Source: Punctularia strigosozonata HHB-11173 SS5
Lineage: Eukaryota > Basidiomycota > Agaricomycetes > Corticiales > Punctulariaceae
DNA length: 64,000 bases
Direction: 5' to 3'
Assembly (NCBI RefSeq): GCF_000264995.1
Contig: NW_006767434.1
Coordinates: forward strand, 2,806,344-2,870,343
The translations under genes and the position numbers were made by a program. Shown piece by piece: positions 61,201 to 64,000 of this stretch. Within the stretch, counting starts at the first letter, position 1. The number at the start of each line of letters is the position of its first letter. The notes under the pieces are model-generated. The model saw nothing but the letters and a program-made list of their open reading frames with translations. It had not been told where the DNA came from and did no database searches.

Positions 61201-61883
61201 TATTGCTTGCTGCAGTTCCTGAGCCACCAGCCAGCCATGTCGGGGCATACCTGCCGTTCACAGTCCAGGAGGTGGAGGCAGTGAGTTCCGCAATACCTTC
61301 CGACATGCTCATACCAATCAGCGGCGGGGAGAACGTTTCTCCATCACATGCGGCTGCGGAAGGTACCACCTCGACAGCCCTACTTGAGGATCTTCCACAT
61401 GCAAATATACTCCACTTGGCGTGTCATGGAGTCCAGAACGCGCAAAGCCCGCTTGAGAGTGGGTTTCTGATGAGCGACGGCCTTCTAACCATTTCGCGTC
61501 TCATGCCCGTACCTTTACCCCGAGCCTTCCTTGCGTTTCTCAGCGCATGCGAAACGGCAAAGGGAGATAAAAGGCAGCCCGACCAGATCGTGCATTTAGC
61601 AGCTGCTATGCTTTTTGCGGGTTTCAAAAGCGTCGTGGGCACAATGTGGTGCGTCGCACTGTAACAGAAATGAGAAAAGTACATCTGAACCTAAGACAGG
61701 TCTGTTACTGATGCGGATGGACCCACTGTTGCCCAGATCGTGTACGATGAACTCATTGGGGGTGACTCCGAGTTTCTGGATCCCGACGATATACCATACG
61801 CGTTGGATACAGCTGCGCAACGGTTGAGGGGCATGGGTCAGCCGCCATCTCGATGGGCACCCTACATACATCTTGGTATTTAA
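58284..61883 (+). CDS. TPR-CHAT protein, caspase-like protease candidate
   Basis: Four exons (58284-58475, 58528-60939, 60996-61648, 61700-61883) give 1146 aa in frame. The start is the first in-frame ATG; a hidden upstream exon is possible. Residues 20-650 are tetratricopeptide-like repeats of the type common in Agaricomycetes (DLDRAVILHAEAFAL, DIHRAVELQRRALQLLPPGSPDR, DIDEAIALCKQSSAL). A linker leads to a CHAT domain (clan CD peptidase fold): WWCPAGRLSFLPIHAAG, His ~1012 in LHLACHG, Cys ~1053 in FLSACETAKGD, and SVVGTMWSVTD. Both dyad residues are present, so proteolysis is plausible. CHAT proteases in bacteria are activated by partner sensors and can trigger cell death. In fungi such proteins are numerous but uncharacterised. 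It converges on the hydrolase gene 119 bp away. Confidence 0.85.
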
Positions 61884-62002
61884 GGCTAAGGAGCTGTGAG
61901 AACATGCATAATGATGATGTATCATGTATTGTAACATACGAACTAAGCTGGATCTTACAGATGAGATACGAGGTGACGCATATCGCACAGGAATCGCCAT
62001 GT

Positions 62003-63454
62003 CTATCGGAATTGTATCTCGTTGATGTAACGGCGGATCTCCGCGCTCCATTGCTGTTTCGACCATGCGTTTTCATGTAATGCACCAGTAATAATCACTC
62101 GGCGTCGAAGAGCGTGAAATCGTTTGAGTCGGTTTGTGCTGTCGCTCTCATCGTCGTCACAGGCGAAGGCAGAATCCCATATTGCATCGCCCATCAGTGT
62201 CGGAACCAGCTCGTCTCGTTCGCTGAGGAGGAGCATCATGTCACGTTGTAGCCGGGCAAGAACTGGGGGATGTTCTGGATGAAGACGCGAAGCCTCCTTC
62301 ATGGCGGTCACAGCGTCCCAGCGATCCCATGCGAGTTCCGCCATATGATAATAGGGCAACCATCGCTGAGGGTATAGCGCTCTGACCATGCCTGGGATGC
62401 TCGCAAAGGGGTTCTCGATTATCAGCCCCTTTATACGGGAGTAGTCACACTCCATAGGTATTCGGGAGGGCAAAGAATTCTCGGTGTCCGGGGCTGCATG
62501 ATAGATGCGGCTGACGGGAGCTGGGTCTTGCAGACGTGACATAAGGCAGATGGCAGCGGCCCCGCCAAGGGAATGTCCGTAGAGGATGATATCGGCGGAG
62601 GAATAGCGTCGGAGAGTATGGTGGAGGACGTGAGTGTAGTCACTCAGAAGCCCACGTTCCGTAGGACATCTATTGGTGGATTTCCAGTAGGACCGTGGAG
62701 CTACGGCCATGATGACCGGCGGCGCAGGCTCGCTGGCTATCGCGCAACCAGCAGGCCAGGAGGATAATAGTGTATCAAAGACAGGTATGCGATGGAGGGG
62801 ATTGCCAGCATTGCCTACAGCGGTACAGAATCAGCACGCGAGGAGATATAAAGGGTAAGTATTGGGTATTGCGCACCTTGCAAGTACACGATCACCGTCC
62901 TTGGGTCAGTGTTTGCCTGGTGCCGCATGACGATACCGGCCAGGCAAACACCATCTTCGCCAGGCACGTTGATTTCTTCTATCAGGATATGTTTCCCAGC
63001 AGTATGGTAGTGCCCCAATTGTTCGTTGCGGGCGCCAGGAGGAACATAGCCTTCGCAGCCATCGATGAGGTTGGTGAGAGTAGACGTCAAGTTGGAGCTT
63101 ACCCATGTAGATGATCTTCCGCTGAAAGACGTACATCATGAGACACTATATTTTGTCAGTCAACGACAGGGCGAGGTTACATGCGACTCATCGAACCTTG
63201 TACATCCATAGCGCTGTGGGAAGACCTGCAACGGCGGCTACGGCGAGGCCAAGCGACGGTGGATCAGATGTCGGTTGAAGAATAGAAGCTGCTGCTGCGA
63301 TGTTCGTGTATGGAGGTACATTCGGAGGTTGCGGTCTGGGGTTGATCGACGGTGGAACCTCCCTGACCTGACAAGTCGGCGTACGGCGCTCGGGCAACAG
63401 CGGGACCCTTCGGAAATGAGACCATCGGGATGCAACTCTTCGCAGCCATGTCAT
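62003..63454 (-). CDS. BEM46/ABHD13-like alpha/beta hydrolase
   Basis: Four exons (63454-63197, 63145-63103, 63050-62877, 62814-62003) give 428 aa in frame. A Pro-rich N-terminal region precedes one hydrophobic anchor (SLGLAVAAVAGLPTALWMY). The hydrolase domain then shows VIVYLQGNAGN (oxyanion side), nucleophile Ser ~240 in GHSLGG, Asp in LLLSERDELVP and His in GALHENAW. BEM46-type proteins are membrane-bound at the ER or plasma membrane, and fungal members affect polarity and ascospore germination. The segment between the oxyanion loop and MAVAPRSYW (AGCAIASEPAPPVI) is a little unlike the family but reads through without a stop, so I kept it. Confidence 0.8.
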
Positions 63455-64000
63455 CGCCGCTCTACTATATCTTGACTGCGCGTCCTGTTGCTTTACAGTC
63501 CTCCATTGAGTGTTTGTGATGGTGTATGATGCCGAGTGCCAAGGTGTACTGGATGTAGCTTGAAGGTCCCGGAGAAAGCCGAGAGCCAGTCAACGACAAC
63601 CCGGTGCCGTCACATTGTCCTACTGATAACCCCTAATAAGCCCAGCTCCATGAACCTAAGGTAGGGCTCATTCATATATGGTGCACCGAGTGCACAAAAA
63701 TACAATTACTAGTAAATAGCCATGATTTCCTAACAATTCAGGTAAACTTCGAGATTTTGATTCGTGGTATTGTAATCGCGAGTTGATGTTGGTTTCGGAA
63801 TCCAGTCTTTATCGTATTTCCGAAGGAAATCCAGTGTTTCCGATGTCAATAGCAGAGTTCGGCATTCAGAATCGAATTTGCGAGTTCACAAGAGGGGTTT
63901 CTGAAGCCGTCCAGCCTGGACGGGTCGTGGGAAATTGACATGATACCACTACATTTGTAACTGATCTGTGCGAAGTGATTGAAGTGACCTTAACGATGCT
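63455..64000. other. upstream region and window edge
   Basis: This holds the promoter of the hydrolase gene, then sequence that becomes AT-richer from about 63660. No gene, repeat or RNA was recognised. Confidence 0.5.

Noticed and set aside
1-64000. CRISPR array, bacterial operon or riboswitch features
   Set aside because: Intron-rich eukaryotic gene structure throughout, with no regularly spaced direct repeats.

Overview
The window is nuclear DNA of a filamentous basidiomycete, most likely an Agaricomycete (polypore-like). The reasons are genes broken up by many 47-70 nt introns with a CTNA-type branch site, an sc15-like secreted protein, a three-gene nitrate assimilation cluster, and a long TPR-CHAT protein. 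About 22 genes and one pseudogene can be read. For most of them I chained exons by hand from splice sites, conserved family sequence and reading frame. Every exon chain given below closes in frame, except the DJ-1-like gene, where the first donor is anomalous.

Layout. 1-2.86 kb: gene-poor, with a cluster of GC-rich hairpins near 1.9-2.1 kb. 2.9-5.1 kb: a secreted sc15-like protein and an EXD1-like 3'-5' exonuclease. 5.5-11.0 kb: a large BBC1/AIM3 cortical-actin protein (minus strand). 11.7-12.5 kb: a single-pass membrane protein. 14.3-18.2 kb (minus): a mARC-like MOSC protein, a CsbD-like small protein and an acidic protein of unknown role. 18.9-21.1 kb: a cyclopropane-fatty-acid-synthase-like methyltransferase whose reading frame requires a 1-nt exon. 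22.6-24.7 kb: an acyl-CoA oxidase-like protein. 25.3-29.7 kb: a BBE-like FAD oxidase and a decayed tandem copy. 29.9-33.2 kb: the splicing factor PRP6.

33.5-44.9 kb is the nitrate block: nitrate reductase and nitrate transporter (both minus) and nitrite reductase (plus). Transporter and nitrite reductase diverge from a 648 bp shared promoter carrying seven GATA cores. Together they import nitrate and reduce it to nitrite and then ammonium. 45.0-47.2 kb: a BTB protein and a DJ-1/PfpI-family protein. 48.2-52.0 kb: two tandem aldo-keto reductases with duplicated promoter elements. 52.8-55.0 kb: a sulfite-oxidase-family molybdoenzyme with an unrecognised N-terminal extension of about 160 residues. 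55.4-57.8 kb: a small lysine-rich protein and the ribosome-biogenesis factor EBP2. 58.3-63.5 kb: a TPR-CHAT protease-like protein convergent with a BEM46/ABHD13-like hydrolase.

The observations most worth following up are the single-nucleotide exon, the group of GC-AG introns confined to the nitrate and molybdoenzyme genes, the extended sulfite-oxidase-like protein, the TPR-CHAT gene, and the five-fold short motif in the BBC1-like protein.
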